From positions 1,178,001 to 1,242,000 of the forward strand of contig NZ_BRVO01000001.1 of assembly GCF_027924185.1 (NCBI RefSeq): a DNA stretch of 64,000 nt. Reading direction: 5' to 3'. The translations under genes and the position numbers were made by a program. Under the pieces are notes generated by a model that was not told where the DNA came from, did no database searches, and saw only the letters and a program-made list of their open reading frames with translations. Every line of letters begins with the position of its first letter. Within the stretch, counting starts at the first letter, position 1. Positions 36,014 through 45,899 of this stretch are shown piece by piece. The DNA is from Neptunitalea lumnitzerae (GTDB taxonomy: Bacteria > Bacteroidota > Bacteroidia > Flavobacteriales > Flavobacteriaceae).

Positions 36014-37546
36014 TTAATGTTTAAAATGTCTAACTCCTGTAAATACCATTGAAATATTGTGGTTGTTACAGTAATCAATACTTAATTCATCTTTAATAGA
36101 TCCTCCTGGTTGAATAACACTAGTGATTCCTTCATTTCCGGCAATCTCTACACAATCAGGGAATGGGAAGAAAGCATCACTTGCCATTACAGCTCCATTT
36201 AAGTCAAATTCAAAAGATTTTGCCTTTTCAATAGCTTGTCTAAGAGCATCTACACGACTTGTTTGCCCTGTTCCGCTAGCACAAAGTTGTCCGTTTTTAA
36301 CCAATACTATGGTATTAGACTTAGTGTGCTTACAAATTTTAGAAGCAAACAGTAAATCATCTAACTCGGTTTCAGATGGTTTATTGTTAGTTCTGTATGT
36401 TAAAATATCTTTAGTGTCTGTAATGGTGTCTTTGTCTTGAACTAAAACCCCGTTAAGGCAAGTTCTAACATTAGATTCTGGTAATTCATTTGTTTTTTGA
36501 ATTAATAGAATTCTGTTTTTCTTACCTTTTAATATTTCTAAAGCTTCTTCGCTATACGAAGGTGCAATAACTACTTCACAGAATAAGCTATGGATTTCTT
36601 CTGCAGTTGCAGCGTCTATTTCTTTATTGGTAATTAAAATACCACCAAATGCAGAAACAGGGTCTCCTGCTAGGGCATCTAAATACGCTTGTTTAACAGT
36701 AGCTCTTGTTGCAACACCACAAGCGTTGTTGTGTTTTAAAATAGCAAAGGTAGGATCGTCATTTACAAACTCATTGATTAAGTTAACTGCTGCGTCTACA
36801 TCTAATAAGTTGTTATATGATAATTCTTTACCGTGTAATTTATCAAACATAGCATCAAAATCTCCAAAGAAGAACCCTTTTTGGTGTGGGTTTTCTCCGT
36901 AACGTAATGCTTGTCCTTGGTGCTCACTTACTTTAAATACTACTTCTTCTTTTTCTGAGTTGAAGTAGTTAAAGATAGCTGTATCATAGTGAGACGATAC
37001 TCCGAAAGATTTTGTAGCAAAACGTTTTCTTTCTGCTAGTGTGGTAGCTCCTTCGTTTTTAGTAATTACTTCTAAGAATTCAGCGTAATCTTCCATAGAA
37101 GAAATACAAACAGTGTCTTTAAAGTTTTTAGCAGCTGCACGAATAAGAGAAATACCTCCTATGTCAATTTTTTCAATAATATCCTGCTCAGAAGCTCCGC
37201 TTGCTACGGTTTTTTCAAATGGATATAAATCTACAATCACAACATCAATTTGTGGAATTTCATATTGCGCTAGTTCTTCTAAATCCTGCGGATTGTCTTG
37301 TCTGTTTAAGATACCTCCAAAAACCTTTGGGTGTAAAGTTTTTACTCTACCTCCTAAAATTGATGGGTAACTTGTAACATTTTCTACAGGAACCACACTA
37401 ATACCAAGGTCATTGATGAATTTTTCGGTTCCACCTGTTGAATAGATGGTAACGCCAAGTTCGTCAAGCTTTTGTACGATAGGTGCTAATCCGTCTTTAT
37501 TAAATACTGAAATTAATGCTGATGATATTTTTTTTACTGTATCCAT
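36014..37546 (-). CDS. purH: Bifunctional AICAR transformylase/IMP cyclohydrolase
   Basis: The 510-aa enzyme catalyses the last two steps of IMP synthesis. The N-terminal MGS-like cyclohydrolase part contains IYSTGGT and the Bacteroidetes-typical ILGGRVKTLHPKVFGGIL; the transformylase part contains RYGENPHQKGFFFG and the LKHNNACGVA segment. Family length is about 510-530 aa. A TACTTTTG -7 box lies just upstream on the minus strand. Confidence 0.96.
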   Translation of the reverse strand: MDTVKKISSALISVFNKDGLAPIVQKLDELGVTIYSTGGTEKFINDLGISVVPVENVTSYPSILGGRVKTLHPKVFGGILNRQDNPQDLEELAQYEIPQIDVVIVDLYPFEKTVASGASEQDIIEKIDIGGISLIRAAAKNFKDTVCISSMEDYAEFLEVITKNEGATTLAERKRFATKSFGVSSHYDTAIFNYFNSEKEEVVFKVSEHQGQALRYGENPHQKGFFFGDFDAMFDKLHGKELSYNNLLDVDAAVNLINEFVNDDPTFAILKHNNACGVATRATVKQAYLDALAGDPVSAFGGILITNKEIDAATAEEIHSLFCEVVIAPSYSEEALEILKGKKNRILLIQKTNELPESNVRTCLNGVLVQDKDTITDTKDILTYRTNNKPSETELDDLLFASKICKHTKSNTIVLVKNGQLCASGTGQTSRVDALRQAIEKAKSFEFDLNGAVMASDAFFPFPDCVEIAGNEGITSVIQPGGSIKDELSIDYCNNHNISMVFTGVRHFKH

Positions 37547-37566
37547 TTGTAATTAATAATAAAGTG

Positions 37567-37574
37567 CAAAAGTA
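37567..37574 (-). promoter_or_regulatory. Candidate purH promoter (-7 box)
   Basis: TACTTTTG on the minus strand is a full TAnnTTTG match about 20 bp before the purH ATG. No purine riboswitch-like structure is seen in the short leader. Confidence 0.42.
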
Positions 37575-37693
37575 ATTTTTTTTACTGAATATAATAGTGC
37601 TTAATTCAGGTAAGTGCAACATTATAGGAACTTTAAAGGATAAAAAAAAGTTTTTTAAAAATATACTGCTCTGCAGTGTTAAAATTGTAACAT

Positions 37694-38947
37694 ATGCTAA
37701 TCTATTTTCGCGTTTTTGGAGAGAGTTTCAATTTTGCCATTAATGCATTACGCAATAATAAATTACGAACGTTTTTATCGTTGCTGGGCGTAACCATAGG
37801 TATCTTTTCTATTATTGCGGTGTTGGCTGCGGTAGACTCTTTAGAGCGAAATATAAAAGAGAGTTTGTCTGGTATTGATAAAAATACCATGTATTTAACC
37901 AAATATAGCTTTGGTCCTACAGAGGTGCCTACTTGGCGACGTGATAATTTTCCGCAGGTAACTTATGAAGAGTTTGAGTATTTGCAACGTAATGTTGGAG
38001 ATATTGATGCTATTAGTTATACCATTTTTGGATTGAATGAATCGGTGAAATACCAAGGGAAAACCATTAGCGGAGTGCCTGTAGTGGCGGCTACTAACGA
38101 TATTGCAGAAATTGAAAATGTAAAAATTGATAACGGACGTTTCTTTTCAGAGGTAGAGTCTGTAACCGGTGCGCCAGTGGTTGTGTTGGGAAATACCTTA
38201 GCAGAAAACCTATATGGAAGTAGTAACCCAATGGGGACTGTAATACGTGTTTTTGGTAGAAAACTAACAGTGATAGGAGTGTTAAAGAAGTTTGGAGAGG
38301 GTATGGGAGATTCTCCTGATGAAAAAGTGTTTTTACCTGCTAATTTTGTGAGGAGCTTTACAAATGGTGGTGCCGAGGGTATCCCTGCGGCTATTGCTCT
38401 GCGCCCTGTGAAGGGTGCCGATCCGGCAGCGTTTGAAGAGGTGCTAACACAAAAGTTAAGAGCTAAAAGAGGGTTGAAGTTTGAAGATCCTGATGACTTT
38501 TTCTTGAATAAGATATCAATGTTTACCGAATTGATTGACGGAATCATTGCCATGCTAACTTTAGTAGGTGCTGTTATTGGAGGATTCTCTATTGTTGTTG
38601 GTGGTTTTGGTATTGCTAATATTATGTTTGTTAGTGTGAAAGAACGTACCAATTTAATTGGTATTCAAAAGTCTTTAGGAGCTAAACGACAGTTTGTTTT
38701 ATTCCAATTTTTGTTTGAAGCTATTGTTTTGTGTTTAATTGGTGGTGCTGCTGGGATTTTCTTAGTTTGGATAGCTACTCTTATTGCTAGCTCATTGGTG
38801 GGTGACTCTTTTGAGTTTGTGCTGTCTTTTGGAAATATCATTTTTGGTGGAGTAATAGCAATAGTTATTGGATTGGTTTCCGGAATTATTCCGGCATTTC
38901 AAGCTTCAAGATTAGATCCTGTGGAGGCTATTAGAACCGGAATGTAA
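37694..38947 (+). CDS. MacB/FtsX-type ABC transporter permease
   Basis: The 417-aa protein has the MacB layout: an N-terminal helix (about 24-44, NNKLRTFLSLLGVTIGIFSI), a large periplasmic MacB_PCD domain (about 45-270) and three C-terminal helices in an FtsX domain (IGIQKSLGAKRQFVLFQFLFE, ending FQASRLDPVEAIR). No ATPase is adjacent. The substrate is unknown; relatives act in lipoprotein or drug efflux. A strong terminator follows. Confidence 0.9.
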   Translation: MLIYFRVFGESFNFAINALRNNKLRTFLSLLGVTIGIFSIIAVLAAVDSLERNIKESLSGIDKNTMYLTKYSFGPTEVPTWRRDNFPQVTYEEFEYLQRNVGDIDAISYTIFGLNESVKYQGKTISGVPVVAATNDIAEIENVKIDNGRFFSEVESVTGAPVVVLGNTLAENLYGSSNPMGTVIRVFGRKLTVIGVLKKFGEGMGDSPDEKVFLPANFVRSFTNGGAEGIPAAIALRPVKGADPAAFEEVLTQKLRAKRGLKFEDPDDFFLNKISMFTELIDGIIAMLTLVGAVIGGFSIVVGGFGIANIMFVSVKERTNLIGIQKSLGAKRQFVLFQFLFEAIVLCLIGGAAGIFLVWIATLIASSLVGDSFEFVLSFGNIIFGGVIAIVIGLVSGIIPAFQASRLDPVEAIRTGM

Positions 38948-38977
38948 TTTAGAATTGTACCTTGTTTAGTTGATACT

Positions 38978-39016
38978 AAAAAGGCGTTTTTGATTTTATC
39001 AAAAGCGCCTTTTTTT
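38978..39016. terminator. Strong hairpin terminator between converging genes
   Basis: Arms AAAAAGGCGTTTTTGAT and ATCAAAAGCGCCTTTTT pair over 17 positions with one mismatch around a very short loop, followed by T residues. It can serve the ABC permease (+) and lies 84 bp from the end of the adenine deaminase gene (-). Confidence 0.85.
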
Positions 39017-39099
39017 ATGATAGTGTTTTGTTTTCCTTTTATTTTTTCGACTTCAATAGCTGAAAATAAGGTTAATTTATAGGGTTGTTTGCGATGAAA

Positions 39100-40725
39100 T
39101 TATACATTTAGAGAAGTAAACTCAAACTTTTTACCACTAAATAATCCTTTGTCAGATAGTTTTAGGTCGGGTATTACTAATAACGCCATAAACGATAGTG
39201 TCATAAACGGAGCTTTTAAAGTGCTGCCCAATGCTTTGGCATGGGCGTCTGCAGTTTCATATAAGGTGCCCGTTTCCCAACCATCTTTATCACTAATAAT
39301 GCCGGCAACAGGTAAAGGAAGTACCGTGGTCTTATGAGAATCAGTAGCACAAATTCCTCCAGTATTTTCAATAATAGTATTTACTGCTTTGCATAGGGCT
39401 TCGTCTGAAGTTCCTACAGCAATAATGTTATGGCTATCGTGCCCAACAGAACCTGCTATAGCACCTTCTTTTAAACCAAAATTTTTAATAAAAGCAATGG
39501 CTGGAGGTGTGTTGCTGTACCTATTTACCACCGTCATTTTTAGAATGTCGTTTTCTGTATCCGATACCAAATTACCGTTTACCACCTTTGGGGTGCAGTG
39601 AATTTCGTTGGTAATAAGCTCTCCATCTAAGGCTTCAATTACTCTAATTGGGTTGGTTGTTGCTGCACTTAAGGTAAAGTCGGAAACTGTTTTTAAAGAA
39701 GTGTTGAAATTATTAGGTGTATCAAAAGCAACAGGATGAATATCTGAAGTACCTTCTTTAGCTACTACCGTACCATTTATATACGTTTCTAAAACTTTAA
39801 AATCTTTTAAGTCTTCTACAATAATAAAATCGGCGGCATCACCTTCTTGCAACAGTCCAATGTTCATGTTGTAATGTTTCACCGGGTTTATGCAGGCTGC
39901 TTGTAATACTTTATAAACATCTACACCGTAGGCTACAGCTCTTGCACAAAGTTGGTTTATGTGCCCTAATACCAAATCATCTGGGTGTTTGTCGTCTGAA
40001 CAAAACATCATGTTTTTGTAGTTATCAGCCAATAGTGGAATTAAAGCATTAAAGTTTTTAGCGGCACTTCCTTCTCGTATCAATATTTTCATGCCCAACT
40101 CTAATTTTCCTTTTGTCTCTTCGTAGGTAAAACATTCATGGTCGGTAGTAATACCAGCCGAAGCATATTTTTTAGCATCGTCTCCCATGAGTCCGGGCGC
40201 GTGCCCATCTACTGGTTTGTTGTAGTGTTTAGCCCATGCTATTTTTTTAAGTACTTCTTCATCATCAAATAAAACTCCGGGATAATTCATCATTTCTGCC
40301 AAATAATAAATATCTGGAGATGCTAATAACTCTTTAATGCCATCGGAGTCAATGACGGCACCGGCGGTTTCAAAATTTGTAGCCGGCACACATGAAGGAG
40401 CCCCAAAGTGAAATTTGAAGGGTACTTTTTTCCCGTTTTCTATCATAAATTGTACACCTGGTACGCCTAAAACATTAGCAATTTCATGCGGGTCTGAAAT
40501 AGTACCCACAGTACCATGAATAACCGCCAAACGTGCAAACTCAGAAGGTACTAGCATTGAGCTTTCTATATGTATATGAGCATCTACAAAGCCGGGTAGA
40601 ATGTAATTAGACACGGTGGCATCTATTTTTTCTACACGCTCTATTTTTCCTTCCTTAATGGTTACTTGAGCTGCATAGGTAGTTTTGTTTGTAATGTCTA
40701 CAAGGTTTCCTGTAACGGTGTACAT
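39100..40725 (-). CDS. ade: Adenine deaminase
   Basis: The 541-aa amidohydrolase converts adenine to hypoxanthine and ammonia. It has the metal site [29 protein letters not shown], the VDGHAPGL segment and the C-terminal [13 protein letters not shown] motif of the Ade family. The length is normal. It joins purH as a purine gene here but is in a separate transcription unit. Confidence 0.94.
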   Translation of the reverse strand: MYTVTGNLVDITNKTTYAAQVTIKEGKIERVEKIDATVSNYILPGFVDAHIHIESSMLVPSEFARLAVIHGTVGTISDPHEIANVLGVPGVQFMIENGKKVPFKFHFGAPSCVPATNFETAGAVIDSDGIKELLASPDIYYLAEMMNYPGVLFDDEEVLKKIAWAKHYNKPVDGHAPGLMGDDAKKYASAGITTDHECFTYEETKGKLELGMKILIREGSAAKNFNALIPLLADNYKNMMFCSDDKHPDDLVLGHINQLCARAVAYGVDVYKVLQAACINPVKHYNMNIGLLQEGDAADFIIVEDLKDFKVLETYINGTVVAKEGTSDIHPVAFDTPNNFNTSLKTVSDFTLSAATTNPIRVIEALDGELITNEIHCTPKVVNGNLVSDTENDILKMTVVNRYSNTPPAIAFIKNFGLKEGAIAGSVGHDSHNIIAVGTSDEALCKAVNTIIENTGGICATDSHKTTVLPLPVAGIISDKDGWETGTLYETADAHAKALGSTLKAPFMTLSFMALLVIPDLKLSDKGLFSGKKFEFTSLNV

Positions 40726-40781
40726 AGTCTTATTATTTTAAGTCTTAAAATAACAAAAAATTAGCCCATGCATCAAATAAA

Positions 40782-41792
40782 TTAATTCACAACTTTTACG
40801 GTATGTGTAGAGATAAGGGCATCGTTAATATAAAGATGTACATCGTAAAAACCACGATGCTTAAAAATGTAGTCTATATGTAGCGTGTTGCGATGAACGC
40901 TAAAAGATTCTGGTGCTACCTCAAAGGTACTGCTACCATTGTCAATAGCTAGCGTTACCTTATCTACGGTTACCGAATCTAAAAGTTGTAAGGAGTAGCT
41001 GAAATGTTCATTTTTTTTAATGTCATATCGCATTTTTTCAGGCGAGCAATACAATGCCAAATTGCTGTAGGCACTTCCGTAAAGCTGAGGTGTTTTTAAA
41101 AACGTATTAAAATTGGTCGTGGTGTTTTCAAGTAATAACCATCTGGGGTCTTCAGGATAATGATTGATAGCCATTAGTTCTGGTTCAGCCAAAAAGAAAC
41201 CATCGTTATATTTAAACATAAAGTAATTCGTAGCTGGATTAGGAATGCCTGCTGCCCAAGTAGGATCGCACAAATACCATTTTTCATTTAAGTAAACAGC
41301 ATTCCATGAGTGGTTGGGTGCGGTAAGTTTATCCACATCAATAGTACTGGTGCGGGCATAACCATTTACAATTTCGCAAGGTATTTGAGCCTGTTGGGCT
41401 AATTGTTGTAATAGGTAAGAATAGCCGGTACAAATGGTACGATGCTTTTTAATAAGTTGTTGAATGGCTATGTGTTTAAACTTTTGGTTCCATTTAGTTA
41501 GCTTTTCAGGATTGTTTTTAAATTGGTGGCGTTTGCCCATATTACGGGCATACAACCCATAATCGTTAGCAATGTTTATACAAACCCATTTATAAAGCGC
41601 TCGGAAACGTTCTACATCGGTATCTAAGTTAGCGGTAAGTTTCTCTGTAAGTTGTGGGATGTTTGTTAAACGCTCGTTTTTATAAACAAGAGCTAAGCTG
41701 TCTGCCTTTTTAAAGTCTATATGGGCAAAGTCGCTTTTTTGTGCCTGCGCCTGAAATATAAAAAGGAGCGTAAAACAATAGAAAATTTTCAT
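40782..41792 (-). CDS. Exported transglutaminase-like protein
   Basis: The 336-aa protein has a signal peptide (LLFIFQAQA) and a transglutaminase-like core with the Cys in TICTGYSYLLQQLAQQAQIPCEIVNGYA (catalytic CxGY context), His in NHSWNAVYLNEKWYLCD and Asp in the adjacent DPTWAAG. The C-terminal part is beta-rich. It may be a periplasmic peptidase. It is preceded 10 bp upstream by a carboxypeptidase-regulatory-like protein on the same strand. Confidence 0.85.
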   Translation of the reverse strand: MKIFYCFTLLFIFQAQAQKSDFAHIDFKKADSLALVYKNERLTNIPQLTEKLTANLDTDVERFRALYKWVCINIANDYGLYARNMGKRHQFKNNPEKLTKWNQKFKHIAIQQLIKKHRTICTGYSYLLQQLAQQAQIPCEIVNGYARTSTIDVDKLTAPNHSWNAVYLNEKWYLCDPTWAAGIPNPATNYFMFKYNDGFFLAEPELMAINHYPEDPRWLLLENTTTNFNTFLKTPQLYGSAYSNLALYCSPEKMRYDIKKNEHFSYSLQLLDSVTVDKVTLAIDNGSSTFEVAPESFSVHRNTLHIDYIFKHRGFYDVHLYINDALISTHTVKVVN

Positions 41793-41802
41793 GAATACAT
41801 CC

Positions 41803-42204
41803 TTACTCTTTAGATCGTTTAGATTTATAAGGTTTCTCAGAGTTAGGTGCTCCGGTAAATGTTACATATTCTTCTTCTAAAGTAACTTCAATAAAGCTGG
41901 TGTCGTCTTTTAATTTTATCTCCTGAGTTTTAAAACCCAAATAACTTATTACCAGTACATCACCTGTACTTAGTTTTTTAGGAAAAGTAAAGGCTCCATT
42001 TTTGTCGGTTACGGTACCTTCTGTAGAACCTTTTAATGAGATGCCTACATTTTCTAACGGGCCATCGGCAGCAGATACCTTTCCGGTAACAGTACGTTCA
42101 GTGGTTTGTGCCTGTAGGGTGTTTGTTAGGCAACCCATGCACATAAATAAAATAAAAACACCTAAAGTTTTTATCGCGCTTGTGGTAATTGATGTTGTTT
42201 TCAT
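41803..42204 (-). CDS. Small exported CarboxypepD_reg-like protein
   Basis: The 133-aa protein has a signal peptide (ending NTLQAQ) and one carboxypeptidase-regulatory-like beta-sandwich (about 38-112; VTGKVSAADGPLENVGISLK ... GAFTFPKKL ... VLVISYLGFKTQEI). In Bacteroidetes this domain normally starts TonB-dependent receptors; here it stands alone without a barrel. It is probably cotranscribed with the transglutaminase-like gene. A TATCTTTA box lies about 120 bp upstream (42330 to 42323). Confidence 0.83.
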   Translation of the reverse strand: MKTTSITTSAIKTLGVFILFMCMGCLTNTLQAQTTERTVTGKVSAADGPLENVGISLKGSTEGTVTDKNGAFTFPKKLSTGDVLVISYLGFKTQEIKLKDDTSFIEVTLEEEYVTFTGAPNSEKPYKSKRSKE

Positions 42205-42452
42205 ACGAGTTATATTTTTGTTACACTAAAACTAATAGCTGTATGTATACTTTAAAACCTACAGTTAGGGAACATGGCATTTGAATGAGGGAATGCACCT
42301 CATTTATAAAAAGCTTTCTTTTTAAAGATACAAAATTAGAAGATTACACCGTGTTTTTTTAACGGTTTGAAAAAGTGGGCGGTAAGGTTTATAGTAAGCT
42401 ACTGCCAATTTTATTCCGTAACTTCGCTATTACAAATAAAATACTTTGCACT

Positions 42453-42881
42453 ATGAAGAATACAGTAACAACCAAGTGGTTGGGCGATATGAAATTTGAA
42501 AGTGATAACCCAAGTGGTTTAAACTTAACTATTGATGCTGGAGAAGAAAGTGGCGGACATGGAGAAGGATACAGACCTAAGGCACTTATGTTGTCTGCTT
42601 TAGCTGGTTGTAGTGGTTTAGATATAGCATCGTTAATAAAAAAAATGAAGCTAGAGGTAGAAGAGTTAGATATTGTTACCAATGCAGAACTTACCGAAGA
42701 GCACCCAAAGTATTATAATAAGGTGAGTATTGACTATAATTTCTACGGAGATAACCTAGACGAAAAGAAGCTGAAAAAAGCAGTTGACTTATCAGTAGAT
42801 AAATACTGTGGCGTTATGGAAATGTTTAGACAGTTTGCTGAGGTTACTATTAATATTAATTACAAACCTGCTAAAAAATAA
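42453..42881 (+). CDS. OsmC-family protein
   Basis: The ATG at 42453 gives 142 aa; an in-frame extension to 42375 exists but adds nonconserved sequence. The OsmC/Ohr fold is indicated by KALMLSALAGCSGLDIASLIKKM and the late conserved cysteine in VDKYCGVMEMF (a C...C pair as in peroxidatic OsmC proteins). It probably reduces organic peroxides. A TACTTTG box lies at 42442-42448, too close to the start for a confident promoter. recJ follows after 11 bp. Confidence 0.88.
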   Translation: MKNTVTTKWLGDMKFESDNPSGLNLTIDAGEESGGHGEGYRPKALMLSALAGCSGLDIASLIKKMKLEVEELDIVTNAELTEEHPKYYNKVSIDYNFYGDNLDEKKLKKAVDLSVDKYCGVMEMFRQFAEVTININYKPAKK

Positions 42882-42892
42882 AGAGCGCACCT

Positions 42893-44590
42893 ATGCGTTG
42901 GAAACTTCAACCCAAACCTGATGCAGATAAGGTACAGCATTTGCAACAAGCTTTAGGGGTAGATACTTTTGTGGCTACCTTATTGGTGCAACGTGGTATT
43001 GAAACCTTTGAAGCAGCTAAAGATTTTTTTCGTCCGCAATTAAGTCATCTTCACGATCCATACCTGATGAAAGATATGGAAAAGGCGGTAGCCCGTATTG
43101 AAGAAGCCATTGCGAATGGAGAACACATATTAGTATACGGAGATTATGATGTAGATGGTACCACAGCGGTATCGTTAATGAGTAGTTACTTGTTAAGTAT
43201 TTACCCTGCAGTGGCTACCTATATACCAGATAGATATAATGAAGGTTATGGGGTAAGTTACCAAGGGATTGATTTTGCTTATGATAATGAGGTAACCTTA
43301 ATTGTTGCCTTAGACTGTGGTATTAAAGCAGTTGAAAAAGTAGCCTACGCCAAAGAAAAAGGGATTGATTTTGTAATATGCGATCACCACCGTCCGGGAG
43401 CTACGGTACCCGATGCGGTTGCTGTGCTAGACCCTAAACAAGAAGATTGTAATTACCCGTATGATGAGCTATGTGGTTGTGGTGTTGGGTTTAAGTTAAT
43501 ACAAGCCTTAGCTGCAAATAGGGAACAAACCATTACCGATTTAATTCCGTATTTAGATTTAGTTGCTACGGCTATAGCGGCAGATATTGTGCCTATTACT
43601 GGAGAAAATAGAGTGCTGTGTTATTACGGACTTAAAGTAATTAATTCGCAACCCCGAGTTGGGATTAAAGCACTTATTGGGGAGCTGAAGAAAAAAGAAC
43701 TTACCGTTACCGATGTGGTATTTATTATTGCCCCACGAATAAATGCAGCAGGGCGTATGGAACATGGGCAACACGCAGTAAACTTGCTTACAGAAACAGA
43801 TGAAGCTCAGGCTACATTTTTTGCGAAGGATATTGAAGAGTACAATGCCAACCGCCGTAGTTTAGATGAACAAATTACACAGGAGGCCTTAGCGCAAATA
43901 CAAGACCTAAAGGAAGAAAACAATAGTACTAGTGTTGTGTATGATGAAAGTTGGCACAAGGGGGTAATAGGTATTGTAGCTAGTAGGCTAACAGAAACCT
44001 ATTTTAGGCCTACTTTGGTGTTTACTAAAAGTGGTGAGAAGTTAGCGGCTTCGGCACGTTCGGTACCAGGGTTTGATGTATATAATGCTCTGGAGGCCTG
44101 TGCTGATTGCATTGAACAGTTTGGTGGACACAAATATGCGGCAGGACTCACCTTGTTGCCAGAACAATACGATGTCTTTAAAGCTAAGTTTGAAGCGGTA
44201 GTAAAAGAAACAATAGATACTAAGCTGCTAACCCCAGAAATTACTATTGATGAGGTAATACCGCTAGAGGCTATTAATGCGAAGTTTTACCGAATTATAA
44301 AACAATTTGCACCTTTTGGTCCCGGAAATATGACACCTGTGTTTATGACGGAGCAGGTAACCGATACCGGCTGGGGAAAAAAGGTAGGCGAAACAGGAGA
44401 CCATTTGCGTTTTGTGTTGGATGCTCCTTTGCCAGGAGAGCGCAAAAATTTAACCGGCATAGGTTTTGGTCTTGGAGATAAATATGAACTAATCACCCAT
44501 AAAAAACCATTTGCTATTGCTTATACCATTGATGAAAATGAATGGCAAGGTACCGTAAGTTTGCAATTACGGGTTAAAGATTTGAGGTAG
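42893..44590 (+). CDS. recJ: Single-stranded-DNA exonuclease RecJ
   Basis: The 565-aa protein has the DHH phosphoesterase motifs (VYGDYDVDGTTAVSLM, the DHHRPG motif, LDCGIKAVEK), the DHHA1 domain (GHKYAAGLTL) and an OB-fold C-terminus. RecJ degrades ssDNA 5' to 3' in recombination and repair. The last codons (KDLR-stop) lie in a 27-bp sequence repeated perfectly 1.9 kb downstream. The gene appears intact despite this. Confidence 0.95.
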   Translation: MRWKLQPKPDADKVQHLQQALGVDTFVATLLVQRGIETFEAAKDFFRPQLSHLHDPYLMKDMEKAVARIEEAIANGEHILVYGDYDVDGTTAVSLMSSYLLSIYPAVATYIPDRYNEGYGVSYQGIDFAYDNEVTLIVALDCGIKAVEKVAYAKEKGIDFVICDHHRPGATVPDAVAVLDPKQEDCNYPYDELCGCGVGFKLIQALAANREQTITDLIPYLDLVATAIAADIVPITGENRVLCYYGLKVINSQPRVGIKALIGELKKKELTVTDVVFIIAPRINAAGRMEHGQHAVNLLTETDEAQATFFAKDIEEYNANRRSLDEQITQEALAQIQDLKEENNSTSVVYDESWHKGVIGIVASRLTETYFRPTLVFTKSGEKLAASARSVPGFDVYNALEACADCIEQFGGHKYAAGLTLLPEQYDVFKAKFEAVVKETIDTKLLTPEITIDEVIPLEAINAKFYRIIKQFAPFGPGNMTPVFMTEQVTDTGWGKKVGETGDHLRFVLDAPLPGERKNLTGIGFGLGDKYELITHKKPFAIAYTIDENEWQGTVSLQLRVKDLR

Positions 44591-44600
44591 GTTTTTAGGG
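44574..44600 (+). repeat. 27-bp direct repeat, left copy (recJ 3' end)
   Basis: The sequence starts TTAAAGATTTGAGG and ends TAGGTTTTTAGGG; it covers the last recJ codons, the stop and 10 bp beyond. An identical copy lies at 46462-46488. The two bracket the ATPase/TOPRIM module, as attachment sites or a target-site duplication would. Confidence 0.93.
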
Positions 44601-44661
44601 TTTGTAAAGGATTAGTAATGTATCCTATTACTTTTTCAGTATTTTTGATTAAATTTAAGTT

Positions 44662-45894
44662 ATGACTAAGGTGAGCGATAAAGTAACAAATACATATATT
44701 GAAAAGGTACATCTTAATGGTTTTAATACTATTAAAAATTTGGATGTGTCTTTACAAAATGGTTTAAACATTATAATTGGAAAGAATGCCTCTGGGAAAA
44801 CTAATTTCATGACTTTTTTGAATGAGATTTTCGAAGATTTGGAATTGCCAGTTATTGATTTTGATGTAAATGTGTATTTGAATGGGCGTGTAGAGTATGA
44901 GTATCGAGCTTATAGTAATGGTCAAGATTTGCAGGATATAGGAATTACTAGAATTAAGGATTTAAATAGTTTAAGTGAGAGTGTTAGTAAGACTGCTTAC
45001 TACCTAGTTAATAATAAAATGGTGGAACCTCTAGATGTTATATCTAATGAATATAAAGTAAATAGGGTGTTGATAAAACATGGTGTTCCTTCTGAATATG
45101 ATCTGGTTAATCATCCTTGGAACTTTAACGTTTATGAAGGGAATCGGTACAAGGGTATGTTGCCACTTTTAAGAAAATCTAGAGAGACGCCTTCTTTTGT
45201 ATCTGATTTATCCCTTTCATTTTTTTTTAATTCAATAGGGTTACCTAAAGATCATGGATTAAAAAATATAGAATTGGTGAAAAGTACTATTAGAGAAACA
45301 GGTGAAGTTTTTTTTAAAAGTATTAAAGAGAAGTTAAAAAGATTTACATTAATTCAAGATGTCAGATTATCTGAGAATTTGAATCTTTTTTTTGATGATT
45401 CTAATGATTTACTTAGTTTAAATAATTTATTTCTTGAATTTTATGTAAATAACAATTGGTTGCCTTTTTCTAGTCTGTCAGATGGAACTAAAAGATTATT
45501 TTATATTATTTCAGAATGTAATAGTTTAAAATACAAGGGTGAAATTAAAATGAAAGATGATGTAGGAGTTAATTTTAATATTGATAATCGCAATAAGATT
45601 ATTTTATTGGAAGAACCAGAGTTAGGCTTACATCCGCATCAGTTGATGAATTTACTCCAATTTTTAAAGGAAGAGTCTTTAAATAAGCAAATTATTATAA
45701 CCACACATTCTCCAATGGTGTTAGATGTTTTAGATAAAACTGAATTGGACAGAATAATTATTGCTTCTTATAGTTTAGAGGAGAAGAGAACTTTAATGAG
45801 ACACTTAAGTGAAGAGGAAAAAGAAAAGGCGCAGCTATACATGGAGGATGACTATTTAAGTGATTATTGGAAGTATTCAGATCTAGAAGAATAA
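44662..45894 (+). CDS. AAA/ABC-type ATPase (OLD/RecF-like) of a putative defence module
   Basis: The 410-aa protein has Walker A G40-KNASGKT47 after an N-terminal LxGFNTIKNLDVSL segment, an ABC-like signature region SSLSDGTKRLFYI, Walker B with E317/E318 (ILLEEPELGLHP) and the switch histidine in ITTHSP. This is the AAA_15/AAA_21 type found in OLD, Gabija and PARIS-like systems. It has no own TOPRIM domain; the next gene, 5 bp downstream, appears to supply it. The gene looks more AT-rich than recJ. A TATTTTTG box (44640-44647) lies just upstream. Its role in defence is inferred. Confidence 0.85.
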   Translation: MTKVSDKVTNTYIEKVHLNGFNTIKNLDVSLQNGLNIIIGKNASGKTNFMTFLNEIFEDLELPVIDFDVNVYLNGRVEYEYRAYSNGQDLQDIGITRIKDLNSLSESVSKTAYYLVNNKMVEPLDVISNEYKVNRVLIKHGVPSEYDLVNHPWNFNVYEGNRYKGMLPLLRKSRETPSFVSDLSLSFFFNSIGLPKDHGLKNIELVKSTIRETGEVFFKSIKEKLKRFTLIQDVRLSENLNLFFDDSNDLLSLNNLFLEFYVNNNWLPFSSLSDGTKRLFYIISECNSLKYKGEIKMKDDVGVNFNIDNRNKIILLEEPELGLHPHQLMNLLQFLKEESLNKQIIITTHSPMVLDVLDKTELDRIIIASYSLEEKRTLMRHLSEEEKEKAQLYMEDDYLSDYWKYSDLEE

Positions 45895-45899
45895 TAGTT

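Noticed and set aside
44662-45894. ATPase as RecF because it follows recJ
   Set aside because: The C-terminal half and the partner gene fit OLD/PARIS-type ATPases; the module is bracketed by direct repeats.
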